Shown one piece after another: positions 1-6,401 of a stretch of DNA of 6,401 bases; the first letter of the stretch is position 1; the number at the start of each line of letters is the position of its first letter. Where the stretch lies: NCBI GenBank assembly GCA_947450405.1, contig CANFVI010000095.1, positions 1 through 6,401 on the forward strand, written 5' to 3'. Source of the stretch: Flavobacteriales bacterium (GTDB lineage: Bacteria; Bacteroidota; Bacteroidia; NS11-12g; UBA955). The notes below the pieces were generated by a model that ran no database searches, had not been told where the DNA came from, and saw only the letters and a program-made list of their open reading frames with translations. A program made the translations under genes and the position numbers.

Positions 1-809
1 AAAGTAGATGTAGTTGCATCCCCAAAATCCCATGAATGTGTTAGTGTTGCAGTTTTTGAATTGCTCTTGCCCTTATTTGTAAATTGAACCAAGTTTACTG
101 AGAAACATTGGGTGTCGTTATTAATAGTAAATTCAGCAACTGGATTTGGGTTTACCCTTACTTTGTTATACCCTGTATCCAAACATCCCTTTTGATTTTC
201 GGTAATTAATCGAATAGTGTAAGTTCCTGTATCCGAATAGCTATATTTTTCTGAGGTATAATTGGTAGATGGGCTAGTTGATACTTTTGAATTATCTCCA
301 AAATCCCATTTTACGCTTTTATTGACAGAACCATATACGTAAGATGAATCTTTAAAAAGGAACTCATTTCCCTTAAAACAACTGGAATACTTTGAAATTG
401 ACAATTTTAAACCAAGAACAACAACGGTTTTATTTATTGAACTTGAACAACCATTATCATCCGTAATGGTTAGGGTTACTTTATAACTTCCAGGTTTATT
501 AAATGTGGTTTTTATATTTTTCTTTACCGAAGTTGTAGAATTATAAGACCATGCGTAATAAATATCACCGCCTGCAAAATTCGTATAACTTTTATTTGTG
601 AAAGAAAAACTATTTCCAACAAAACATTGAGTATCGGAATTTAGAGTAAAATTGGCAACTGTTGAATCACAGGAACTAATTGTATTGATGTTGTTTTTGA
701 AAATATCAATAGAAAAAAGTGGAGTAAAACAAAACGTAATAAATAGGAAGATTATTGCGATTTTGCTTTCTCGAGCGAAGTTATAGTTAAGTTTACCAAA
801 AAATTTCAT
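1..809 (-). CDS. Secreted PKD-repeat protein, N-terminal part (C-terminus beyond left edge)
   Basis: My own translation of the minus strand from ATG 809-807 is open for 269 codons to the window edge, so the gene is partial. Residues 1-17 form a basic n-region and 18-32 a hydrophobic segment (IAIIFLFITFCFTPL), a likely Sec signal peptide. Three tandem PKD-like Ig-fold repeats follow. The first (about 50-131) is degenerate, with AWSYN at 86-90 where WDFGD is expected. The second (about 135-219) has WDFGD at 168-172 and DTGTYTIRL. The third (from about 224) has WDFGD at 260-264 and is cut by the edge. Repeats 1 and 3 both open with an NDTQCF-like motif, and cysteines recur near the start and end of repeats (62/121, 144/209), suggesting one disulfide per repeat. 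In Bacteroidota such proteins are usually large surface or secreted adhesins ending in a type IX secretion (gliding-motility type) C-terminal domain. That end is not visible, so export by this route is inferred from the PorP/SprF neighbour. Confidence 0.85.
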   Translation of the reverse strand, partial: MKFFGKLNYNFARESKIAIIFLFITFCFTPLFSIDIFKNNINTISSCDSTVANFTLNSDTQCFVGNSFSFTNKSYTNFAGGDIYYAWSYNSTTSVKKNIKTTFNKPGSYKVTLTITDDNGCSSSINKTVVVLGLKLSISKYSSCFKGNEFLFKDSSYVYGSVNKSVKWDFGDNSKVSTSPSTNYTSEKYSYSDTGTYTIRLITENQKGCLDTGYNKVRVNPNPVAEFTINNDTQCFSVNLVQFTNKGKSNSKTATLTHSWDFGDATTST

Positions 810-917
810 TACAATTAAAGAAATTAAACAACAATTTTACGAAAAAAAACCGAATAATATCTATTTTAATCACTAAAACATGTTAAAAAAATATGATGAT
901 TTTTAATAAGATATAAT

Positions 918-925
918 TATGTTTG
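918..925 (+). promoter_or_regulatory. Predicted -7 promoter element for the PorP/SprF gene
   Basis: TATGTTTG matches the Bacteroidota -7 consensus TAnnTTTG at all six fixed positions and lies 15 bases before the ATG at 941. No clear -33 TTTG is found about 20 bases upstream (894-897 reads TGAT), so the call rests on the -7 box alone. Transcription would begin very close to the start codon, giving a leader of only about 10 bases. The rest of the 810-940 gap is AT-rich, with short A-runs (842-849, 885-891) and an 8-bp palindrome AACATGTT at 877-884. For the divergent gene only a weak box, TAAAATTG, is seen on the minus strand (839-832). Confidence 0.5.
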
Positions 926-940
926 TAACTCACAAACTAT

Positions 941-1951
941 ATGTATTCATTTAAAAAATATATCTTTAATGCTTTCTTTTTAACTACAGCGCTTGTTCAG
1001 TCATCAATATTGGCAGGTCAAAATCCAATATTTAGGCAAATGTACACACAGAGATATCTCACAAATCCTGCAATGATAGGCAATGGATCCATTGATGGTA
1101 ATGGGATTGGAAGGATATCATCTGGAATTAAAGCGCAATGGATGAGTTTGGAAAGTAGATTATATACTCAGTCGCTTTCATATGATGCTCCAATTAGGTC
1201 AAACAATTCCAGTTGGGGTATTGGCGCATTTATGACCGATTTATATTCAGGTTCAATTGAACAATCAAAATATTCACATTTTTCCGGAACAATTACCTAC
1301 GCATACAATATTCCTCTAAAAAAGATGAATATTAAATTTGGCCTTTCTGCTCAATTTTCATCAATCACATTTGGTAGAAACAACTTTCTTTGGGAAGATC
1401 AAATTAATGAGAGTATGACAGGGTTTTTAAAGCCCACTCAAGAACCCTTAAGTCAACTTACAAAAAATGTAGTGCACGCATCCGCTGGAGCATTGGTATA
1501 TGGTAAAAAAGGCTTTTTGGGCCTCGCCGTACATAACGTAAACGAACCCAATATTTCATTTTTTTCTAACCAAAATCAAACGATTCAAAGAAAATTTTTG
1601 GTTCATGGTGGGATGGTTTTCGATAAACTTTTTAATCACGCAACATTAATCCCTAATTTTGCCTATTCTAAACAAGGCAATGTGCAATCTGCACTTTTTT
1701 CAACCAATGTAAAATTAGATAATCTACAATTGGGAATGGGAACACAATATGTAAAAGCTTACGAAAATAGTGCTTGGTCGGTAACCAATTATCTTGGTTA
1801 TAGATATGATAAATATTTTATTGGTTATAGCACAGATTGGAACCTAAGTTTCAACTTTGGTTCAATACCAGTTATCCATGAATTTTCGGTGCTTATTTTA
1901 TTGAATAAAAAAGAAAAGAAAAGTATGCCTAATCCTTTTCCAGAAATGTAA
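941..1951 (+). CDS. PorP/SprF family type IX secretion-associated outer-membrane protein
   Basis: This is a 336-residue protein with a signal peptide (KKYIFNAFFLTTALVQSSILA, about residues 5-25, mature end near Gly26/Gln27). The mature N-terminus carries the family hallmark: the stretch QNPIFRQMYTQRYLTNPAMIG at 27-47 follows the usual pattern of a Tyr-rich start followed by NPAxxG. Further family features are WGIGAFMTDLYSG (from Trp92), a following YAYNIPL strand, and the terminal HEFSVLILL strand (from His313) with a short basic tail. The length is normal for the family. PorP/SprF proteins are predicted 14-strand outer-membrane barrels. Characterised members (PorP in Porphyromonas, SprF in Flavobacterium) are needed for type IX secretion or for surface attachment of particular cargo carrying gliding-type C-terminal domains. 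The divergent PKD-repeat gene 131 bases away is the natural candidate cargo (inference). Whether this is the core PorP or an effector-specific paralogue cannot be told; the absence of porK/L/M/N next to it favours a paralogue. Confidence 0.87.
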   Translation: MYSFKKYIFNAFFLTTALVQSSILAGQNPIFRQMYTQRYLTNPAMIGNGSIDGNGIGRISSGIKAQWMSLESRLYTQSLSYDAPIRSNNSSWGIGAFMTDLYSGSIEQSKYSHFSGTITYAYNIPLKKMNIKFGLSAQFSSITFGRNNFLWEDQINESMTGFLKPTQEPLSQLTKNVVHASAGALVYGKKGFLGLAVHNVNEPNISFFSNQNQTIQRKFLVHGGMVFDKLFNHATLIPNFAYSKQGNVQSALFSTNVKLDNLQLGMGTQYVKAYENSAWSVTNYLGYRYDKYFIGYSTDWNLSFNFGSIPVIHEFSVLILLNKKEKKSMPNPFPEM

Positions 1952-1960
1952 CTTACATTT
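1944..1960. repeat. Palindrome spanning both convergent stop codons
   Basis: AAATGTAA at 1944-1951 is perfectly repeated in inverted orientation at 1953-1960, with one central base (C1952). The two genes end tail to tail, and each ends in Met followed by TAA, so each arm contains one gene's stop codon. A one-base loop cannot form, so any RNA hairpin would use about six or seven AT-rich pairs and be weak. With only one base between the stops, any transcription terminator must lie inside the opposing coding sequence. The symmetry could be chance, since it follows from both genes ending in AAATGTAA. Confidence 0.6.
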
Positions 1961-2945
1961 TCCCTAAATTAATCGATAAGCCTACTCCCAATACTTCCAT
2001 GAATTGAATTCTAGGTCCATTTCTACCACTGCCATCATCAATAATTACGTCATCATCATATTTTACATTTAATGTGATGGTAGTAGAAATGTATTCGTTT
2101 AATGTCAATATGATATCATTTTGAATATTTACATCTATTCGAGTTGGATTTCTCAAATAATTATTAAAAAACTCGAAGGTAGATCTTACTGCCACATTTT
2201 TTATTACCCTTGGTTCGTTAAATTGAACTTTTACATATCCCCCCATTTCAGACATAGTTTTAGCTGCGTCTTTTATCTCACCTGTTACTGGATCCGTCTC
2301 AGCCGGAGGTATTCCCCCAACACCTAAATTGGCTAATTTTTGATCACGTACAAATATATTTTTACTTGATAAAGGACCAATGAATGCACTTAATTTTGGG
2401 CTTGGATTGAAATCAATTCCAATAGAAGATATGAATGTTGCAGGGGCAAAGAAATTAGAAGCGGGAATGCCTAAAATTTGATCGTCTATAGAATTATAAC
2501 CCGCTTGAAATTGGGTTGAACATGAAGTAATAATTGTATAAAACCAACTTTTCCTTGCTTTCAATCCTATCTTGGTTGAAATTGATAACCTATCGTCATT
2601 TTTGTACCAATTGGTAGTATTTCCTTGTAACGACAAACCATAATTCATATCCATCACACTTTGCCAATTTATTGTTTGATTTGTAAACCCTAAATTCAAA
2701 TTCAAACCTGTTGTAATTGAAATTGAATTAATACCACCTTGTTGCCAATTTGAAAATTGACTTTGATTTGTTGCAATTGTAGATGTTCCAAAAAACGACC
2801 ATTGACCGGTTGTGTCTCGATTTCTGATTTTTTTGGTAGGTGTGTTTGTTGCAATAGATGAACTATCTATTTGAGAAATAGAAGGTAAAGAAATCATCAA
2901 TGTCAAACAAACAAGGATGAATTTAGGTAATTTTTCAAGAAACAT
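1953..2945 (-). CDS. DUF3078 family protein, predicted outer-membrane barrel
   Basis: The protein has 330 residues when read from ATG 2945-2943. The frame is open upstream to another ATG at 3053, but that extension adds 36 polar residues in front of an evident signal peptide (MFLEKLPKFILVCLTLMIS, then SLPSIS before Gln25), and it would run over a predicted promoter. The internal start is therefore preferred. After a short linker, the DUF3078 pattern is clear: NWQQGGINSISI (66-77), a Trp-containing strand with MNYGL (100-104), YKNDDRLSISTKIGLKA (114-130), and SWFYTIITSCSTQFQAGYN (133-151). Toward the end are a KYDDD motif and IQFMEVLGVGLSINLGKM. Alternating hydrophobic strands and aromatic residues fit a beta-barrel in the outer membrane. 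DUF3078 proteins are common in Bacteroidota but have no established function that I know of. It is convergent with the PorP/SprF gene and divergent from susC, so it appears to be transcribed alone. Confidence 0.83.
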   Translation of the reverse strand: MFLEKLPKFILVCLTLMISLPSISQIDSSSIATNTPTKKIRNRDTTGQWSFFGTSTIATNQSQFSNWQQGGINSISITTGLNLNLGFTNQTINWQSVMDMNYGLSLQGNTTNWYKNDDRLSISTKIGLKARKSWFYTIITSCSTQFQAGYNSIDDQILGIPASNFFAPATFISSIGIDFNPSPKLSAFIGPLSSKNIFVRDQKLANLGVGGIPPAETDPVTGEIKDAAKTMSEMGGYVKVQFNEPRVIKNVAVRSTFEFFNNYLRNPTRIDVNIQNDIILTLNEYISTTITLNVKYDDDVIIDDGSGRNGPRIQFMEVLGVGLSINLGKM

Positions 2946-2956
2946 AATTATTAGTA

Positions 2957-2988
2957 CAACATTATTGCTAAAATTGGACAAATACAAA
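2957..2988 (-). promoter_or_regulatory. Predicted promoter for the DUF3078 gene
   Basis: On the minus strand, TTTG (2988-2985) is followed after exactly 20 bases by TAATGTTG (2964-2957), one mismatch from the Bacteroidota -7 consensus TAnnTTTG. The -7 box ends 11 bases before the ATG at 2945, so the leader would be only a few bases long. This position supports translation from 2945 rather than from the in-frame ATG at 3053, which lies upstream of the promoter. The element is short and the region AT-rich, so a chance match is possible. Confidence 0.4.
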
Positions 2989-3113
2989 CTTTTAATGAAT
3001 TGGTAGTTGTAAGTTTTTAATTGATTATTCATTGAAGTTGATTTGAAGTCCACACTTTAGTCTTTGAATTCTGTTTAACATTCACTAACTTTTTTTTCAA
3101 TCAATTACTTTTT

Positions 3114-3145
3114 TTTGGAAGTTTCACAACTTTGCCTTATTGTTG
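3114..3145 (+). promoter_or_regulatory. Predicted promoter for the susC-susD operon
   Basis: TTTG at 3114-3117 is followed after exactly 20 bases by TATTGTTG at 3138-3145, one mismatch from the Bacteroidota -7 consensus. It lies 23 bases before the susC ATG at 3169, leaving a leader of about 15-20 AT-rich bases with no Shine-Dalgarno sequence. The -33 TTTG sits at the end of a run of eight T (3109-3116). A second run of eight T lies 19 bases upstream (3090-3097), which could bend DNA or act as an UP-like element. An alternative -7 box, CAACTTTG at 3127-3134, also has one mismatch but lacks a -33 partner. Confidence 0.5.
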
Positions 3146-3168
3146 AAATTACATAAACTTAATTTAAT

Positions 3169-6078
3169 ATGATTCAAACAAATACAAAGACATTTTACTC
3201 TCTTCTTTTTATTGCAGCTTTGATCTTGGCACCCTCGACATCTCATGCTCAGGTTACTGATTCTGATTCAATTGATGCAATCGATGAAGTAGTGGTGGTT
3301 GGTTATGGTACTCAAAAGAAGAGCAACGTAACTGGTGCAATTTCTCAAGTAAAATCTAAAGATTTACAAGACCTACCTTTAACACGTGTTGAACAAGCAC
3401 TGCAAGGACGTACATCAGGAGTTCAAATTTTGCAAAATTCAGGGCAACCTGGGTCTAGCTCAGTGGTTCGTATTAGAGGTACTGCTTCAATTAACGGCTC
3501 TAACCCACTCTACGTAGTAGATGGAGTTGTGATTACTGGTGGAATAGATTACCTTAATCCAAACGATATTGAAACGATAGAAGTACTTAAAGATGCTGCT
3601 TCTGCTGCTATTTATGGTGCTCGAGGTGCAAATGGTGTTATTATCGTTACCACAAAATCCGGCAAAAAAGGAGCAATAAAAGTAAATGTTTCAATGTACC
3701 GTGGAACACAAAACCCTTGGAAAACCCTTCCCGTTTTAAACGCAACTGAATATGCAACTCTTCAAAATGAAATGGCAGCTGCCGCAGGTCAGACTCCTAA
3801 ATTTGCAGATCCCCGATCTCTTGGACAAGGAACTGACTGGCAAAGTAAGGTATTTAACCCAAGCGCGCCAATGAGTAACTTGGAAATTAATTTATCGGGG
3901 AGTACCGACAAAATTCAGTACTATGCATCTGTTTCTAAATACGACCAAGATGGAATTGTAGCAGCTGGAAAATCGAACTACAGCCGTTTAACTGCAAGAT
4001 TAAATACTACAATTCAAGCAACCAATAAGTTGAAATTTGGATGGAATGCTGCATATACCAACGTTCAAAGTATGAGCGTTGCTGAAAATACCGAATTTGG
4101 ATCACCCTTGGGAAGGGCATTGAACATTGACCCAATTACCCCATTGTACGAAACCAATCCAATGCTATTGTCGCAAAGCCCCTATTCAATTAGCGGGTCA
4201 TTGAGAAAAAACTTAATGCGCGATGCCGGTGGAATTTATGGTATTTCATCAATTGTTACCTCTGAAATTGTAAATCCTGTTGCTGCTTTAATGACAGAAA
4301 ACAACACTGGTTGGAGCGATAAAATTGTAAATAATACCTATGCAGAATACGAAATCTTAAAGGGTTTAAAATTCAAAAGCAGCATTGGTACCGATTTGGC
4401 ATTTTATGGTGGGTACGGTTTCCGTCCCTCATATTACTTAAACGCAACAAATTTCTTAGACACCAATTTTGTATATCAAAACTTTAATCGTGCACTTACT
4501 TGGGTATGGGACAATTCTATTTCTTATTCTACCAAAATTAACAAACACAACATTGACATTGTTGCAGGTCATTCCGCTCAAGAAACTTCGGGTACTTTCA
4601 TTGGAGGTTCTAAGCGCGATGTACCTTCTCAGAATCCCGACGATGCAACCATTAACTATGCCCGCAACACAAATAGCAGAGATGTTTATGGAGGGAAATG
4701 GGAACGTTATGCCATCGAATCTTACTTTTCAAGAGCCAATTATAACTTTAACGGCAAATATTTACTTACTGCCATTTTAAGGGCTGATGCATCTTCAAGA
4801 TTTGGTTCTAATTACCGTTGGGGTTATTTTCCTTCAATTTCTGGGGGATGGAATATGCATGAGGAATCTTTTTGGAAGTCAAACAAATACATTCAAACTT
4901 TGAAACTAAAAAGTGGTTGGGGAATGAGTGGAAATGACGCTGCCGGTTCTTTGGAATATGCTGCTACGATTTCTGGAGGTAGAAGTTATACGTTTGGTAG
5001 TTCTGAAACACTAACAAATGGTACATCACCTACTCAAGTTGCAAACCCTGATTTACACTGGGAAACTGTTACCCAATCTAATTTTGGTTTCGAAAGTCGC
5101 ATTTTCAAAAACATCAATTTCGGAATTGACATTTACCAAAAAAATACCACTGGTATGATGAGCAGACCTGTTTTACCCGATTACATTGGAAACGATGCTC
5201 CAACTTCAAATGTAGGAACAATGGTAAACAAAGGAATTGATATCGAAGCCAATTATAACAAAGTATTGAAAAATGGTTTGAATGTGAATATTGGCGGAAA
5301 CATTTCATTTGTAAACAATGAAGTTACTTTAATTGGTAACAAAACAGGATTTTTGAGTGGCGCCAAATGGGGTCCACAAAGTCTTGAGATTTCTAGAATT
5401 ACTGAAGGACAAGCTATTGGACATTTTTATGGTTACAAAACTGATGGTATATTCCAAACTTTAGATGAAGTTAACAATTACAAAAGTGCCGATGGCAAAG
5501 TCATCCAAAAAGATGCAGTTGCAGGGGATTTGAAATTTGTTGACGTAAATAAAGATGGCGTAATCGACGAAAAAGACCGAACCATTATTGGAAACCCTAC
5601 CCCAACGTTTGTTTATGGAATCAATATATCATTGAAATTCAAAGGCTTCGATTTATTGATTTTTGGTCAAGGCATTGAAGGAAACGACATTTACAATGCA
5701 ACCAGAAGATATGATTTGCCAAATGCGAATATGAACGCTGCTGCCATCAACAGATGGACAGGAGCTGGAAGCACAAATCAATATCCAAGATTAACATTGC
5801 AAGACAACAATAACAACTTTGCCAGAAGTTCTGACTTCTACGTAGAAGATGGAAGCTTTTTTAGAATCAAAAATTTCCAAATTGGTTATAGAATCCCTGA
5901 TAAAATTTTAAAGAAAATGGGTATTGCCGGAATGCGTATCTATTATTCAGGAAGCAATTTAGTGACCTTTACCAAATATTCTGGATTTGACCCTGAAATT
6001 GGAAATGGTTATGGTATAGACAGAGGTATTTATCCTCAAGCACGTATGAATTCATTAGGTTTAAGTTTAAATTTTTAA
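3169..6078 (+). CDS. SusC/RagA family TonB-linked outer-membrane transporter
   Basis: The protein has 969 residues and is complete. A signal peptide spans 1-27, with cleavage after SHA at 25-27. A TonB box, IDEVVVVGYG (38-47), follows almost at once. The plug domain runs from about 50 to 168 and shows all the SusC signatures: LQGRTSGVQI (78-87), VRIRGTASINGSNPLYVVDG (100-119), IETIEVLKDAASAAIYG (134-150) and ARGANGVIIVTTKSG (151-165). The remainder is the 22-stranded barrel, including DVNKDGVIDEKD (792-803), the family's conserved calcium-loop-like segment, followed by IGNPTPTFVYGINI. The end, YPQARMNSLGLSLNF, has the terminal Phe expected of outer-membrane barrels. The family imports glycans, peptides or other large nutrients with TonB energy, together with a SusD lid. 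The N-terminal carboxypeptidase-D-like domain present in most SusC proteins is absent, and so is a sigma-regulator signalling domain. It is co-transcribed with susD, four bases downstream. The substrate is unknown. Confidence 0.96.
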   Translation: MIQTNTKTFYSLLFIAALILAPSTSHAQVTDSDSIDAIDEVVVVGYGTQKKSNVTGAISQVKSKDLQDLPLTRVEQALQGRTSGVQILQNSGQPGSSSVVRIRGTASINGSNPLYVVDGVVITGGIDYLNPNDIETIEVLKDAASAAIYGARGANGVIIVTTKSGKKGAIKVNVSMYRGTQNPWKTLPVLNATEYATLQNEMAAAAGQTPKFADPRSLGQGTDWQSKVFNPSAPMSNLEINLSGSTDKIQYYASVSKYDQDGIVAAGKSNYSRLTARLNTTIQATNKLKFGWNAAYTNVQSMSVAENTEFGSPLGRALNIDPITPLYETNPMLLSQSPYSISGSLRKNLMRDAGGIYGISSIVTSEIVNPVAALMTENNTGWSDKIVNNTYAEYEILKGLKFKSSIGTDLAFYGGYGFRPSYYLNATNFLDTNFVYQNFNRALTWVWDNSISYSTKINKHNIDIVAGHSAQETSGTFIGGSKRDVPSQNPDDATINYARNTNSRDVYGGKWERYAIESYFSRANYNFNGKYLLTAILRADASSRFGSNYRWGYFPSISGGWNMHEESFWKSNKYIQTLKLKSGWGMSGNDAAGSLEYAATISGGRSYTFGSSETLTNGTSPTQVANPDLHWETVTQSNFGFESRIFKNINFGIDIYQKNTTGMMSRPVLPDYIGNDAPTSNVGTMVNKGIDIEANYNKVLKNGLNVNIGGNISFVNNEVTLIGNKTGFLSGAKWGPQSLEISRITEGQAIGHFYGYKTDGIFQTLDEVNNYKSADGKVIQKDAVAGDLKFVDVNKDGVIDEKDRTIIGNPTPTFVYGINISLKFKGFDLLIFGQGIEGNDIYNATRRYDLPNANMNAAAINRWTGAGSTNQYPRLTLQDNNNNFARSSDFYVEDGSFFRIKNFQIGYRIPDKILKKMGIAGMRIYYSGSNLVTFTKYSGFDPEIGNGYGIDRGIYPQARMNSLGLSLNF

Positions 6079-6082
6079 GAAT

Positions 6083-6401
6083 ATGAAAAGTTTTAAAAAC
6101 ATTTTAAAGTTTACAGTAATCGGAGTAGTTTTTTGCATTCCTTTTGGATGTAAAAAAGAGTTTCTAGACGTGAAGCCAGTTGCGCGCGAACTAGAAATCA
6201 ATTATTATAGAAATGAAGCTCAAGCTTACGAAGCTTTAGTAAGTATTTATGATGCACTTCAATGGAACGACCAAGGTGGTTTCACTATGTTTAGATTGTT
6301 ATTGACCGTAGCTTCCGATGAATGTTTGGCAGGTGGCAGTGATGCTTCCGACCAACCAAGTTGGGTGGCTTGGGATCAATTCAAAACGAATCCAAGTTTA
6401 G
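6083..6401 (+). CDS. SusD/RagB family surface lipoprotein, N-terminal part (cut by right edge)
   Basis: An ATG four bases after the susC stop opens a frame of 106 codons that continues past the window. The first 22 residues form a lipoprotein signal peptide (hydrophobic LKFTVIGVVFCIPFG), with a lipobox ending at Cys23. The mature start, CKKEFLDVKP, is the classic SusD opening. After it come a YYRNEAQAYEALVSIYDAL helix-like segment (the first TPR-like region of the family) and the segment SDECLAGGSDASDQPSWVAW. SusD proteins are usually about 450-600 residues, so most of the substrate-binding part is outside the window. By family knowledge this is a lipid-anchored, cell-surface protein that caps the SusC channel and captures the ligand. 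The tight spacing indicates translation from the susC transcript; no Shine-Dalgarno sequence is visible before the ATG. The protein contains two further cysteines (18 in the signal peptide and one in DECLAG). Confidence 0.93.
   Translation, partial: MKSFKNILKFTVIGVVFCIPFGCKKEFLDVKPVARELEINYYRNEAQAYEALVSIYDALQWNDQGGFTMFRLLLTVASDECLAGGSDASDQPSWVAWDQFKTNPSL

Noticed and set aside
877..884. Palindrome AACATGTT between the divergent PKD and PorP/SprF genes as an operator
   Set aside because: The 8-bp symmetry does not extend further and is short for an operator; in AT-rich DNA it may easily be chance. It is only noted under the promoter entry.
2121..2327. Plus-strand open frame of 68 codons inside the DUF3078 gene
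   Set aside because: It lies entirely antisense to a well-supported gene, its product resembles no family, and it has no signal or promoter of its own.
4469..4780. Plus-strand open frame of 103 codons inside susC
   Set aside because: It is a shifted-frame shadow of the susC barrel region, with low-complexity composition (many Leu and Thr) and no recognisable domain.
5114..5308. Minus-strand open frame of 64 codons inside susC
   Set aside because: It is antisense to the conserved SusC coding sequence and its product has no recognisable features.
6079..6082. Terminator or regulatory element between susC and susD
   Set aside because: Only four bases separate the genes and no hairpin is visible; the pair is best read as one operon.

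Overview
The window looks like chromosomal DNA from a member of the Bacteroidota. It is AT-rich. It carries three gene families that are strongly tied to this phylum: a PorP/SprF-type outer-membrane protein, a SusC/RagA TonB-linked transporter, and the start of its SusD/RagB lipoprotein partner. The recognisable promoter elements follow the Bacteroidota pattern (TTTG, then TAnnTTTG) rather than the E. coli one, and no start codon has a convincing Shine-Dalgarno sequence. I cannot fix the class or genus from sequence alone.

Layout, left to right. Positions 1-809 (minus) hold the N-terminal 269 codons of a secreted PKD-repeat protein that runs off the left edge. A 131-bp AT-rich gap with a good -7 element separates it from a divergent PorP/SprF-family gene (941-1951, plus). 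That gene ends one base away from the stop codon of a convergent DUF3078-type outer-membrane protein (1953-2945, minus, using an internal start that restores a signal peptide). A 223-bp divergent intergenic region follows, with a predicted promoter facing each way. Next comes a full-length SusC-like transporter (3169-6078, plus). Four bases after its stop begins susD (6083 onward), cut by the right edge after 106 codons.

How the genes may work together. The left part looks like a surface or secreted adhesin-type protein beside a type IX secretion-linked PorP/SprF protein. This pairing is typical of effectors that need a dedicated PorP/SprF partner, although here the two are divergent rather than co-transcribed. 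The right part is a SusC/SusD outer-membrane uptake pair: SusC is the TonB-driven channel and SusD is the surface lipoprotein lid. Their substrate cannot be told from this window, because no glycoside hydrolase, peptidase or regulator is visible. The DUF3078 protein is a predicted outer-membrane barrel of unknown function.

I did not find an obviously new system. The points most worth a second look are the SusC protein lacking the usual N-terminal carboxypeptidase-D-like domain, the two divergent promoters with the same variant -7 box and spacing, and the palindrome holding both convergent stop codons. No tRNA, rRNA, CRISPR array or insertion sequence was recognised.
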